Assembly (NCBI GenBank): GCA_029775955.1
Contig: JARVJW010000069.1
Span: 1-9,416 of the forward strand
Source: Nitrososphaeria archaeon
GTDB lineage: Archaea; Thermoproteota; Nitrososphaeria; Conexivisphaerales; UBA164
Length of the DNA stretch: 9,416 nucleotides
Reading direction: 5' to 3'
In this document: positions 1 to 6,608 of the stretch, one piece after another
Layout: every line of letters starts with the position of its first letter
How positions within the stretch are numbered: position 1 is the first letter of the stretch
Program-made: the position numbers and the translations under genes
The notes under the pieces: model-generated
Seen by the model: only the letters and a program-made list of their open reading frames with translations
Told to the model about the DNA's origin: nothing
Database searches by the model: none

Positions 1-623
1 GAAAGGGGAAGCATGATCCTCTAGACCTCCTGGAAGAAGGAGCTACAGGAAATGAACAGCGGCAACAATGGAGGTCCGTGTACCTGATTCATATATCGAA
101 TTCCTGTTATTCCTAAAGGTTGGCTTTGACATCTACAGGGGATTATCAGGTCGCTCTCCGAATACTTTAAACCCATGCAGGAGGTACACTTTACCTATAT
201 AAGGATGCTGTCAATGGTGAAGAAGTTAGAGTTGATAGCTACAAATGACAAGGAGTGACCAACAACAATTGTTAACTCAGCATATTCACAACAGAGTAGA
301 TGTAAAAGAAGTTAATCAAGTTGCACATAATGGCAGAGTGGTCTGGTTCAGGATCACCTCTGAAAGGGCCGGTACACCAAGTTCTTGCCCCTGGTAAAGG
401 AGCAGTAAGGAAGAAAGGGAACGTAACGAAGGCCTACGCTACCTACAACTCAAAGAGGAGCTTCTGGATTTACTGGGAGCCTGCCTGAGGGAGAACGCTG
501 TAGCAAACACGGCGCTATGCCAAAAGCCTTGCACATGCTAGGACGAGGGGAATGGTAGAGGGCCAAGGAGTACGGTGGCTAGTTGAAATATTCTTCTCTG
601 CATTTAAAAGGGTGACAGCGTAA
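1..623 (+). pseudogene. Decayed DDE (IS5/IS4-like) transposase, left end cut by window
   Basis: No intact reading frame remains, but pieces of one plus-strand transposase can be read across all frames. Around 70-200 a frame reads SYIEFLLFLKVGFDIYRG, which resembles the N-terminal region of archaeal IS5-like transposases. Around 429-480 comes KAYATYNSKRSFWIY, resembling the 'DxxYDSxxNF' strand that follows the second catalytic Asp, but with that Asp lost. Near 481-520 another frame reads LRENAVANTA, like the usual 'ikvReNA' strand. At 564-617 the frame gives RWLVEIFFSAFKR, the classic 'RWxvExxFSxxKR' block carrying the catalytic Glu (codon 585-587). In-frame stops at 486 and 501 and several frameshifts make it non-functional, and the usual C-terminal tail after the Glu block is missing. 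The family call at superfamily level is fairly safe; the exact IS family is not. Confidence 0.62.
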
Positions 624-704
624 GCTCTAGATAATTTCAAAGGGCTTAGCTATTATTGTATAACAGATTCCAGTATATGTAAAGAAGAAAACACGCTTGC
701 TTTA

Positions 705-724
705 CTAGCCCTACGTAGGGTTAG
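705..724. repeat. Hairpin upstream of tnpB, candidate left-end structure of the IS605-type element
   Basis: Arms CTAGCCCT and AGGGTTAG enclose the loop ACGT, giving an 8-bp stem with a single G-T wobble. The inner 12 bases (709-720) are a perfect palindrome. It lies 40 bases before the tnpB start codon. IS200/IS605 elements carry subterminal hairpins at both ends that are bound by the TnpA transposase, and the matching hairpin beyond tnpB (1924-1943) also has an 8-bp stem and a 4-base loop. It could instead be a protein-binding site for tnpB expression. Confidence 0.42.
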
Positions 725-763
725 AAACAGCCACGATGATCTTTATAAGGAGCTATAACACAT

Positions 764-1941
764 ATGAAGATAAAGAAAATACTGAAGGTGATAAAGCCAT
801 GAGCCATCCATGGAAATCCAAGGGGGACAATTGTCGGGCATTATGAGCCACAGGAGGAAGTAATGAGGTACCTCACGGACATGTAGAGCGCGATAAGGCG
901 CGCCCTTGAAGTTGCCTATGAGATAGCTATACATTATTACAATAGGATACCTTCACCAATTGTATTGAGGTCAAGCCGTGGTTCGTGTCAAACTACGATT
1001 ATGCGATTCACCACCTCGGCCCCGTTTCCGCCGTTGCCATGCTCCGGTCATATAAGAAGAACCATCATGGCGAGCTGAGGATACCTGATGTGAAGAAGCT
1101 TGAAATGAGGATTAACGGAAGCTGTTCAAAGGTGACAAAGTGAGGGTAACGCTCCAGCCCGGGCATTATGCTTACGTCCCAATAAACACTGAGAACAAGC
1201 ACTTCTTGGCATACAGCAAAGGCAAAGCTTCAGAGCTCTTGCTGACTGATAATTTTGTGTGCATAACCATATCGGAAAAGCAAAGGACCCTAGGCGGCAG
1301 CTTCGTGGCGCAGGACCTGAACTTTACGATAGATTCCACGTTTGCTAAGTTATGGCAGGCTGTGCTGAAATGAACTGACACACAGAGCATTTCTGACATA
1401 GCGCACATACAGAACGACTCAGGGAGGAAGAGCCTGCAGAAGCACAATAAAGAGAAGTACAGGAAACTGCGCCAGGCCAGAGGTAGGCAGAAGAACCGTG
1501 TCAATGATGCCCTGCAAAAGCTAACTACGCAGATGGTAAAGGAAAACCCAGGCGCATCATTTGTATTTGAAAACTTGAACGGAATAAGGACTAGCGGAAG
1601 CAACAGGAAGTTCAGGATAAAGTTGAATAAATGAAAGGCTTTACCAGAAGATGATTGAATACAAGTCCTCATTCAAGACCGTTTACGTGAACCCAAGATG
1701 AACTTCGGAGTGTCCTGTCTGTGGTGATAACTTGGGGGATATCGAAATGCGAAACCTGTGGCGTGGACTACGAAAGGCTGGCCTCACTTGCCATAACCCT
1801 GCGCCTCTGCGGCTACCCGTTTACCGTGAGTGTGGATGGCCTTCTTTGAAGGATGAATACCTGTACACCGGCCATGAGCCTAAAGTGGCCGGAGCGGGCT
1901 TGAAAGTCAACGCTCCGAATGATGGTTATAAGAAATTATAA
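764..1941 (+). pseudogene. tnpB: TnpB (IS200/IS605 family RNA-guided nuclease), frameshifted pseudogene
   Basis: Joining frames recovers an almost full-length TnpB, the family thought ancestral to Cas12. The N-terminus starts MKIKKILKVIKP at 764, with stops at 800 (TGA) and 884 (TAG). After a frameshift near 970 the frame reads KPWFVSNYDYAIHHLG and AMLRSYKKNHHGELR (up to about 1080). After another shift near 1120 it reads LFKGDKVRVTLQPG. RuvC-I is seen as FVAQDLNFTID (about 1304-1334) and RuvC-II as FVFENLNGIR (about 1560-1590). Then IEYKSSFKTVYVNPR leads to the zinc finger ECPVCGD (1705-1725) and, one frame over, KCETCGVDYER (1745-1777). The RuvC-III Asp expected just after YER is absent (YERLASLAIT). 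Further TGA codons lie at 1371, 1632 and 1699. The last frame ends APNDGYKKL with TAA at 1939-1941 inside the right-end hairpin, as is usual for this family. No TnpA gene is visible beside it. Confidence 0.85.
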
Positions 1942-1943
1942 CC
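1868..1943 (+). ncRNA. Candidate omega RNA (reRNA) scaffold at the tnpB 3' end
   Basis: Three helices follow one another at the 3' end of tnpB. CCGGCCA (1868-1874) pairs with TGGCCGG (1886-1892) around an 11-base loop. GAGCG (1892/3-1896) can pair with CGCTC (1911-1915). GGTTATAA pairs with TTATAACC (1924-1943). TnpB proteins use an RNA scaffold encoded by the 3' part of tnpB and the right end, with the guide taken from DNA just past the element. Position and structure fit that role. Identity as an omega RNA is inferred; no sequence consensus was checked, and the protein partner here is dead. Confidence 0.4.
1924..1943. repeat. Right-end hairpin of the IS605-type element
   Basis: GGTTATAA and TTATAACC form a perfect 8-bp stem closed by a GAAA (GNRA) tetraloop. 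The tnpB stop codon lies inside it. Stop codon within or next to the right-end hairpin is the normal IS200/IS605 layout, so the element probably ends shortly after 1943. The exact cleavage site cannot be fixed from one copy. Confidence 0.55.
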
Positions 1944-1974
1944 TTTCAGAAACGGTTTGTCTCTGTTCATCGTT

Positions 1975-2115
1975 CAAATATGCATGATGCTTGCCTGCTT
2001 TTAGTGCCTGACATCCACTTTTATATGCCGTCCACATCGCGCTCAGTTACACCAACAATTTTAGCCACTTCCCTCTGGGTCTTCAATGCAGGAGAAGCTT
2101 TACCTTTCGCCTCAT
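1975..2115 (-). pseudogene. Possible helix-turn-helix gene remnant, antisense
   Basis: On the minus strand an ATG at 2115 reads MRRK and, after a shift of frame, continues GKASPALKTQREVAKIVG then VTERDVDGI before a TAA. The stretch REVAKIVGVTERDV has the spacing and hydrophobic pattern of a helix-turn-helix, as found at the N-terminus of many transposases and small regulators. Beyond the stop the same frame reads KWMSGTKSRQAS and then ends. The piece is short and broken, so it is offered only as a likely fossil, perhaps of a fourth mobile element. I cannot name the family. Confidence 0.25.
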
Positions 2116-2410
2116 TTTAAGTGTCTTTGGATCATTTTTAACTATACAAATTATTTTTACAGTAAGTTGTGATAAATTTTAGATGTAATTGTCAAATTTA
2201 TATGTATAAATAATACCGTTAGAAGTGTGTTGGGCCGGAGCTAAGCCTTTGGAAATTGCTTCTAAAGAAGATAAAGGCACAAAAGTATGCAAAATCAAAA
2301 GAAGTGAACAAAATTCTAATAGTGTTACTTGTTTAAATCTGTTGATTTTTTTATCTTAACAAGCTGATTTTTAAGCATTAATCTTGTATATTAAAATGGT
2401 GATTGAAGCA
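2116..2410. other. AT-rich intergenic DNA upstream of glpK, no gene seen
   Basis: No start codon here opens a convincing reading frame on either strand. A TATA-like stretch occurs near 2195-2210 (TTTATATGTATAAATA) but nothing coding follows it. The region is very AT-rich except for a short GC-richer patch at about 2230-2250. Regulatory sites for glpK would be expected in its right half, but no clear inverted repeat was found. Confidence 0.5.
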
Positions 2411-2424
2411 AATTTAAATATATA
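2411..2424 (+). promoter_or_regulatory. TATA box of glpK
   Basis: The stretch AATTTAAATATATA is centred about 27 bases before the GTG start of glpK. In archaea the TATA box sits about 25-30 bases before the transcription start, so the mRNA should begin at or next to the start codon. This fits the absence of a Shine-Dalgarno sequence. Confidence 0.6.
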
Positions 2425-2443
2425 GCCAACTCTTAACACGCAT

Positions 2444-4006
2444 GTGATTGATAAAAAATATACATTGGTTATAGACCAGGGTACCACTAATACAAAGGTT
2501 GCAATAATTTCTCGCGATGGGTCGTTAAAGCATTACTCATATATGGAACATGCACAAATTTATCCAAAGCCTGGTTGGGTGGAGCATGACCCAACTGAGA
2601 TCTGGGAAAAAACAGTTGCATGCATAAAAGGCGCAATTGAAACTAGCAAGATTGACCCACGCCAAATTGCCTGCATTGGAGTGGCTAATCAGCGTGAAAG
2701 TGTAGTAGCCTGGAGCCCGAAAACTGGCAGGCCATTTTACAATGTAATAGTATGGCAGGACAGGAGGACGTCAGACTTGGCTGATAAATTAAAGGGTGAA
2801 CACATGCAGGTTATAAGGGAAAAAACTGGCCTTGTTGCTGATGCATATTTCTCAGGAACAAAAATTTGGTGGTTACTTAAAAATGTAAATGATGTTAGGG
2901 AAAATGCCAGAGAGGGGCGCCTTCTGTTTGGAACAATGGACTCATGGGTAATATGGAACCTAACCAGGGGATCAAAGGATGTGCTGACGCCGGAACTTGG
3001 TGGCGCTCACATTACAGATTATTCAAATGCTTCAAGGACAATGCTATTTAACATTCACAAATTGAACTGGGACAATGAACTGCTCGAAATACAGGGTGAT
3101 GTACCGCAAATAGCATTGCCTCTGCCTAGGCCATCAAGTGACAAGGAAATTTATGGTTATGTGGGACCTGAAATTTCAAAGCTGTTGGGGGACACTGATG
3201 TGCCTGTTTCGGGAGACATTGGGGACCAGCAGGCAGCGCTTTTTGGGCAGGCATGCTTCAATATTGGGGAAATAAAATCAACATACGGAACAGGAAATTT
3301 TATACTCATGAACACTGGGGATGAGCCAGTCAAGGCATCCACAAACCTCCTGTCAACTGTGTTTTACTCCACAGAAGAGGGTAGGGCAAAGTACGCGTTA
3401 GAGGGCAGTATTTTTATTACTGGGGGAGCTGTGCAGTGGCTCAAGGACAGCCTAAGGTTGATCAGTGACCCTGAAGAAATTGAACGGCTTGCAAGAGATA
3501 TAAAAGATTCTGGAGGCGTTTACTTTGTGCCAGCTTTTGCTGGGCTTGCAGCTCCTTATTGGGACCAGTATGCGAGGGGGCTGATAATAGGGTTGACAGG
3601 AGGGACTGGCAGGCAACACATTGCCAGGGCAATACTTGAATCGATAGCTTACCTAAATATGGATGTGATTGAAACCATGACAAGGGAAGTTGGAAATAGC
3701 GCTCAAAAGGTCAAGGTTGACGGGGGAGCAGCCACAAACGATTTCCTGATGCAATTTCAAGCTGACATAACCGGCATGAAAATCCTTAGGCCATTGTCAC
3801 TTGAAACCACATCACAAGGCGCAGGCTATTTGGCTGGATTGGCAGTGGGGTTCTGGAGTAGTTTGGATGAATTAAGGGGCAATTGGAAGCTTGAAAGGGA
3901 ATTTTTGCCCAAGATGGAAAGCGAAATGAGGGATAGGCTTTACAATGGGTGGAAAGCTGCTGTTAGAAGGTCATTGGGTTGGGCTAAAGAAGTTCCATGG
4001 GAATGA
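2444..4006 (+). CDS. glpK: Glycerol kinase
   Basis: Transfers phosphate from ATP to glycerol, giving sn-glycerol-3-phosphate in the cytoplasm, the first step of glycerol use. At 520 residues it has the usual length of FGGY-family glycerol kinases and matches along its whole length. The N-terminal ATP-binding turn is DQGTTNTK (11-18). Glycerol-contact residues are visible as NQRE (82-85), WQDRRT (104-109), Y135 and GDQQ (260-263). The FGGY signature YNVIVWQDRR is at 99-108. Other hallmarks are TDYSNASRTMLFNIH (191-205), STYGTG (279-284), APYWDQYARG (370-379) and VDGGAATNDFLMQ (425-437). The GGxGGTR motif that binds fructose-1,6-bisphosphate in the E. coli enzyme is not present. The start is GTG: in-frame upstream sequence reaches a stop at 2423 without another start, and the ATG at 2442 is immediately followed by TGA. 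It ends with TGA, so TGA is a real stop in this genome. A phosphatase gene follows after 89 bases. Confidence 0.96.
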   Translation: MIDKKYTLVIDQGTTNTKVAIISRDGSLKHYSYMEHAQIYPKPGWVEHDPTEIWEKTVACIKGAIETSKIDPRQIACIGVANQRESVVAWSPKTGRPFYNVIVWQDRRTSDLADKLKGEHMQVIREKTGLVADAYFSGTKIWWLLKNVNDVRENAREGRLLFGTMDSWVIWNLTRGSKDVLTPELGGAHITDYSNASRTMLFNIHKLNWDNELLEIQGDVPQIALPLPRPSSDKEIYGYVGPEISKLLGDTDVPVSGDIGDQQAALFGQACFNIGEIKSTYGTGNFILMNTGDEPVKASTNLLSTVFYSTEEGRAKYALEGSIFITGGAVQWLKDSLRLISDPEEIERLARDIKDSGGVYFVPAFAGLAAPYWDQYARGLIIGLTGGTGRQHIARAILESIAYLNMDVIETMTREVGNSAQKVKVDGGAATNDFLMQFQADITGMKILRPLSLETTSQGAGYLAGLAVGFWSSLDELRGNWKLEREFLPKMESEMRDRLYNGWKAAVRRSLGWAKEVPWE

Positions 4007-4064
4007 AATGCATAAACATAGCAGCTAATTGGACAATGAAATAATCCCCATTTTGCAGATTAAG

Positions 4065-4073
4065 ATTTAAATA
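4065..4073 (+). promoter_or_regulatory. TATA box of the HAD phosphatase gene
   Basis: ATTTAAATA is centred about 27 bases before the ATG at 4096, with a purine-rich TAAG just before it as a possible BRE. The gene therefore probably has its own leaderless transcript even though it follows glpK on the same strand. Confidence 0.55.
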
Positions 4074-4090
4074 GTGAAAAATAAATCACT
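4073..4090. promoter_or_regulatory. Inverted repeat over the phosphatase transcription start
   Basis: AGTGA (4073-4077) and TCACT (4086-4090) are exact inverted arms with an 8-base spacer. They lie between the TATA box and the start codon, a common place for an archaeal repressor to block transcription. Arms of only five bases in AT-rich DNA can arise by chance, and no matching pair was found before glpK or the dehydrogenase gene. Confidence 0.25.
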
Positions 4091-4095
4091 GTATA

Positions 4096-4896
4096 ATGAG
4101 TGAAGCCATTCTTAAGGCCTTAGAGGAGAAGGAGCTATTCATCATTGACGCTGACGGAACCCTGTACGTTGGGAACACACCAACTCCAAAGGCAAGGGAG
4201 TTCCTGAAGCTTCTTGATAAAATGGGAAAGAAGCACATGATAATGACAAACAACTCTTCGTACAGCACCTATCAGCATGCAGCAAGGATGAGCAGGATAC
4301 TTGGCTACAGGGTCAGGAGGTCAGGGCTCCTTGTCTCGACTAACGTTGCCGTAAAATACATTAAGGATAACGGATTTAAATCTGTGCACGCGCTGGGCGT
4401 TCCAGCGTTTAAGGATGAGCTGAAGAGGAACGGCATAAAGCTTAGCTTGAATTACCCTGAACTGGTTGTAATAGCATTTGACAAAACTTTGACTTACAGG
4501 AAGCTTTCAATTATCACAAAGCTCATAATGGACGGCATACCATATATTGCAACACATCCAGACATCCTCTGCCCAGTAAATGCTGGCTACATACCTGATA
4601 TAGGGGCAATCCTAGCTTTCGTGAAAACTGCAACTGGGAAGGAGCCACAGGCAATAGTTGGAAAGCCAAACAGGATGATGGTTGATTACGCTCTTACAAT
4701 TGCAGGGACAGGTGTTGAACGCTCAGTTCTCTTTGGGGATAGGCTGTACACTGACATCAAGATGGCCAATGAGGTTGGCATGACTTCAGTGTTAGTGCTC
4801 ACAGGTGAAACAAAGAACCCAAACGAAGGCAAATATAGGCCTGACTTTGTTATAAATACGTTCAAAGACATCTTAACTAACTGGGGGTCAGATTAA
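4096..4896 (+). CDS. HAD-IIA (NagD/p-nitrophenylphosphatase-like) phosphatase
   Basis: A soluble haloacid dehalogenase-type sugar or glycerol phosphate phosphatase of 266 residues, normal for this subfamily. All four HAD motifs are present: DADGT (18-22) with the nucleophile D18 and acid/base D20, TNNSS (51-55), the lysine of GKPN (189-192), and GDRLYTD (214-220) for Mg binding. The long insert between motifs II and III is the C2a cap, which sets substrate choice. Members of this group include NagD, phosphoglycolate phosphatase, the mammalian PGP enzyme that also hydrolyses glycerol-3-phosphate, and AraL-type phosphatases. Being beside glpK, glycerol phosphate or phosphoglycolate is a sensible substrate guess, but it is inferred from context only. 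The ATG start is supported by the TATA box 27 bases upstream. It ends facing the CoxG-like gene. Confidence 0.88.
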   Translation: MSEAILKALEEKELFIIDADGTLYVGNTPTPKAREFLKLLDKMGKKHMIMTNNSSYSTYQHAARMSRILGYRVRRSGLLVSTNVAVKYIKDNGFKSVHALGVPAFKDELKRNGIKLSLNYPELVVIAFDKTLTYRKLSIITKLIMDGIPYIATHPDILCPVNAGYIPDIGAILAFVKTATGKEPQAIVGKPNRMMVDYALTIAGTGVERSVLFGDRLYTDIKMANEVGMTSVLVLTGETKNPNEGKYRPDFVINTFKDILTNWGSD

Positions 4897-4921
4897 AGCC
4901 AGATGTTAGTTGATATGCCTG

Positions 4922-4936
4922 GGGTTATGATAACCC
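4922..4936. other. Perfect 15-base dyad in the gap between convergent genes
   Basis: GGGTTATGATAACCC has 7-base arms around a single central G and lies between the ends of the phosphatase and CoxG-like genes. As RNA it would form a GGGTTA/TAACCC stem with a three-base loop, readable from either side. It may serve as a shared transcription end or a binding site. No run of T follows it closely on either strand, so a classical terminator is not shown. Confidence 0.35.
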
Positions 4937-4979
4937 ACAAATAGTTAATGAGGATTACCTTTCTGGTCAAGCAGTCAGT

Positions 4980-5417
4980 TCACGAATTAATGCACTCAAC
5001 CATCTTTAAAATTATGCTGTCTGAAAATTCCTTTATCTTTTCCTTTCCAAGCAACTTCTCAAGCAAGCCAGCATCAAATGAAGCGTTCCAGGACATGATG
5101 GAATAGGCTTCACGCTCAATAATTTCCACATTTATGTCTATTTTTAGCTTTAGCCCCATGGACCTTCCCTCCCCGTGCATTGTAACTGCATTATCATGAG
5201 ATGAAATCTTGAAGTTCATCTTCATGCCCAAGTTCTTCAAGTACGTAATGTCCATCTCCTCTGGCACTTCAACCTTGAACTTTGCACTGAACTCGCTTGC
5301 TGACTTGACCTCTAGGCTCTCCAGGTTTGGTATGCACTTGGAAAATGAGGAAGGGTCCCTTAAAAACTCAAGGAGCCCTTTTCTCTTAACTTCATTCTGC
5401 CCACTAAGCTGTATCAT
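4980..5417 (-). CDS. CoxG-like SRPBCC-domain protein, probable partner of the glycerol-3-phosphate dehydrogenase
   Basis: A 145-residue protein resembling carbon monoxide dehydrogenase subunit G (CoxG), a START/Bet v 1-like fold. The N-terminus MIQLSGQNEV, then LLEFLRDPSSFSKCIPNL (15-32) and ESLEVKSASEFSAKFKVEV, matches the CoxG pattern 'lsG..v......lf.DP..l..CIPgle.le...d..f.a...v.vg'. No transmembrane helix or signal peptide is seen; the C-terminal helix (about 115-145, GLLEKLLGKEKIKEFSD) is amphipathic and could touch membrane. The start at 5417 fits the family N-terminus; an in-frame ATG at 5477 would add 20 unrelated residues deep inside the preceding gene. A GAGG lies 12 bases upstream. 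It overlaps the dehydrogenase by 14 bases, which suggests translational coupling. From memory, a CoxG homologue has been reported as membrane anchor of the Sulfolobus acidocaldarius enzyme; the same role here is inferred. Confidence 0.8.
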   Translation of the reverse strand: MIQLSGQNEVKRKGLLEFLRDPSSFSKCIPNLESLEVKSASEFSAKFKVEVPEEMDITYLKNLGMKMNFKISSHDNAVTMHGEGRSMGLKLKIDINVEIIEREAYSIMSWNASFDAGLLEKLLGKEKIKEFSDSIILKMVECINS

Positions 5418-6594
5418 TTTGCAAATATTCCTCGATCCTAAAAAGTGAATAGCCTGGGCCATATATCTCATCCCCAATTGTGTTACTTAACGAGTACAGG
5501 GAAATTGCGTCAGGTATCTCCATAACTGCTGTGCTGCACTTGCTTTCAATCCCAAGCTTTTCGCTAACCTTATCAACAACTGTTTCAGCCATAAGCCTTG
5601 ACGTAGTTAGCTTACCACCTATTATTGTTACCATATCTCCTTCGTCAAATATCCTGTAATCCCTTGACGCTGACCTTGCGCCTGTGCCCTTTAGCAGTGG
5701 CCTCACAGAGTAATAGTACCTTGTAGGCTTGAGGCCTGACAGCTTTGGCAGCATTGCGCTCCCTTCCTCTATAATGTACTGCACATCTTCATCCTCCACC
5801 TTGACATTGTCCGGGTCCTCAACTACCTGTGCAGTCGTGCCGAGGATGCTCCTTTCATAATACGGCACAACGATGTCGCCGTCAGATGGCGGCCTCATCC
5901 TGTTAATCACCATTGAGTTCAGTTTCCTGTCAAACACAAGCATTGCTCCAATTGTTGACATCTCCTCAATTACTTCGCTTTCCTTACTGTGCATTGCAGA
6001 TACCTTTGAAGCCCAGGGACCTGCTGCATTTACAACTACTTTTGCATTAACATCCCCCTTTTCAGTCATGACCTTTGAACCAGAGATTCCAATTACTCTG
6101 TCATAAAGCAGGAACTTCACGCCGTTTTGCCTTGCGAGGTAAGCAACTCCTGAAAAAAGCTTGAATGGGTCAACTACCTTATCAGGCACTGAAATTGAAT
6201 GAGTGATTTCCTTGTTCAGGTTTGGCTCAAGTTCAAGGGCCCTTTTAACGTCTACTTCAGAGTACGGTATTTTAGCATCCCTTAAGCCCTTAACGAAAGT
6301 TTCCACAAATGAATCATCATCCTTTAATGACACAAATAGGCCGCCGGTATCAAATATTGAATGATGCGCAATCCTGCTAAGGATAATGTTTTCACTTATG
6401 CACTCCTTAGCTGAAACTTGGTCATTAGTTACGTACCTTGCACCGCTGTGCAAAAGGCCATGCATTCTCCCAGAAGTCCCGTTCAGAATGCCGCCCCTGT
6501 CAATTACAACAACCTTAGCACCCCTAAGGCTTAGGTCAAGAGCCGTGAACAGGCCAGTTGCCCCTGCTCCAATCACAACTGCATCTGCATCCAT
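5404..6594 (-). CDS. glpA: FAD-dependent glycerol-3-phosphate dehydrogenase, short GlpA-like form
   Basis: Oxidises sn-glycerol-3-phosphate to dihydroxyacetone phosphate with FAD, delivering electrons to the respiratory chain. The protein begins with the FAD-binding Rossmann motif VVIGAGATG (6-14) and the GlpA/GlpD block SGRMHGLLHSGARY (from about residue 41). Other family marks are SAKECISEN, HSIFDTGGLFV, VVNAAGPWA and, near the C-terminus, IIGGKLTTSRLMAE (GGK at about 326). At 396 residues it stops about 60 residues after that block, whereas bacterial GlpA is about 540 residues with a C-terminal extension that carries an iron-sulfur (BFD-like) domain; no cysteine cluster is seen here. No GlpB or GlpC lies nearby. 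There is no transmembrane segment, so membrane contact must come from a partner, most simply the CoxG-like protein whose gene overlaps its 3' end. The ATG at 6594 sits about 26 bases after a TATA box. Other FAD amino-acid or hydroxyacid oxidases are less likely given the GlpA-specific blocks. Confidence 0.92.
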   Translation of the reverse strand: MDADAVVIGAGATGLFTALDLSLRGAKVVVIDRGGILNGTSGRMHGLLHSGARYVTNDQVSAKECISENIILSRIAHHSIFDTGGLFVSLKDDDSFVETFVKGLRDAKIPYSEVDVKRALELEPNLNKEITHSISVPDKVVDPFKLFSGVAYLARQNGVKFLLYDRVIGISGSKVMTEKGDVNAKVVVNAAGPWASKVSAMHSKESEVIEEMSTIGAMLVFDRKLNSMVINRMRPPSDGDIVVPYYERSILGTTAQVVEDPDNVKVEDEDVQYIIEEGSAMLPKLSGLKPTRYYYSVRPLLKGTGARSASRDYRIFDEGDMVTIIGGKLTTSRLMAETVVDKVSEKLGIESKCSTAVMEIPDAISLYSLSNTIGDEIYGPGYSLFRIEEYLQNDTA

Positions 6595-6608
6595 ATTTTG
6601 TGATAACT

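Noticed and set aside
743..934. 63-residue minus-strand open frame
   Set aside because: Antisense to the readable N-terminus of the tnpB remnant, with no motif.
1172..1672. 166-residue open frame on the minus strand
   Set aside because: It lies entirely antisense to recognisable tnpB sequence, is rich in Cys, Phe and Leu with no domain pattern, and has no promoter.
764..1941. TGA read as tryptophan (altered genetic code or recoding)
   Set aside because: The intact glpK gene ends with TGA and uses TGG for Trp, and the same remnant also carries a TAG stop, frameshifts and a lost catalytic Asp, so ordinary decay explains it.
2225..2300. Possible tRNA or small structured RNA in the GC-richer patch
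   Set aside because: No cloverleaf, no TPsiC-like GTTCRANNC box and no stable stem could be found.
5209..5448. 79-residue plus-strand open frame
   Set aside because: Shadow of the CoxG-like gene; no motif and no start signal.
5418..5477. Longer start for the CoxG-like gene at 5477
   Set aside because: The 20 added residues have no family resemblance and lie inside the dehydrogenase gene, while the family N-terminus begins at the ATG at 5417.
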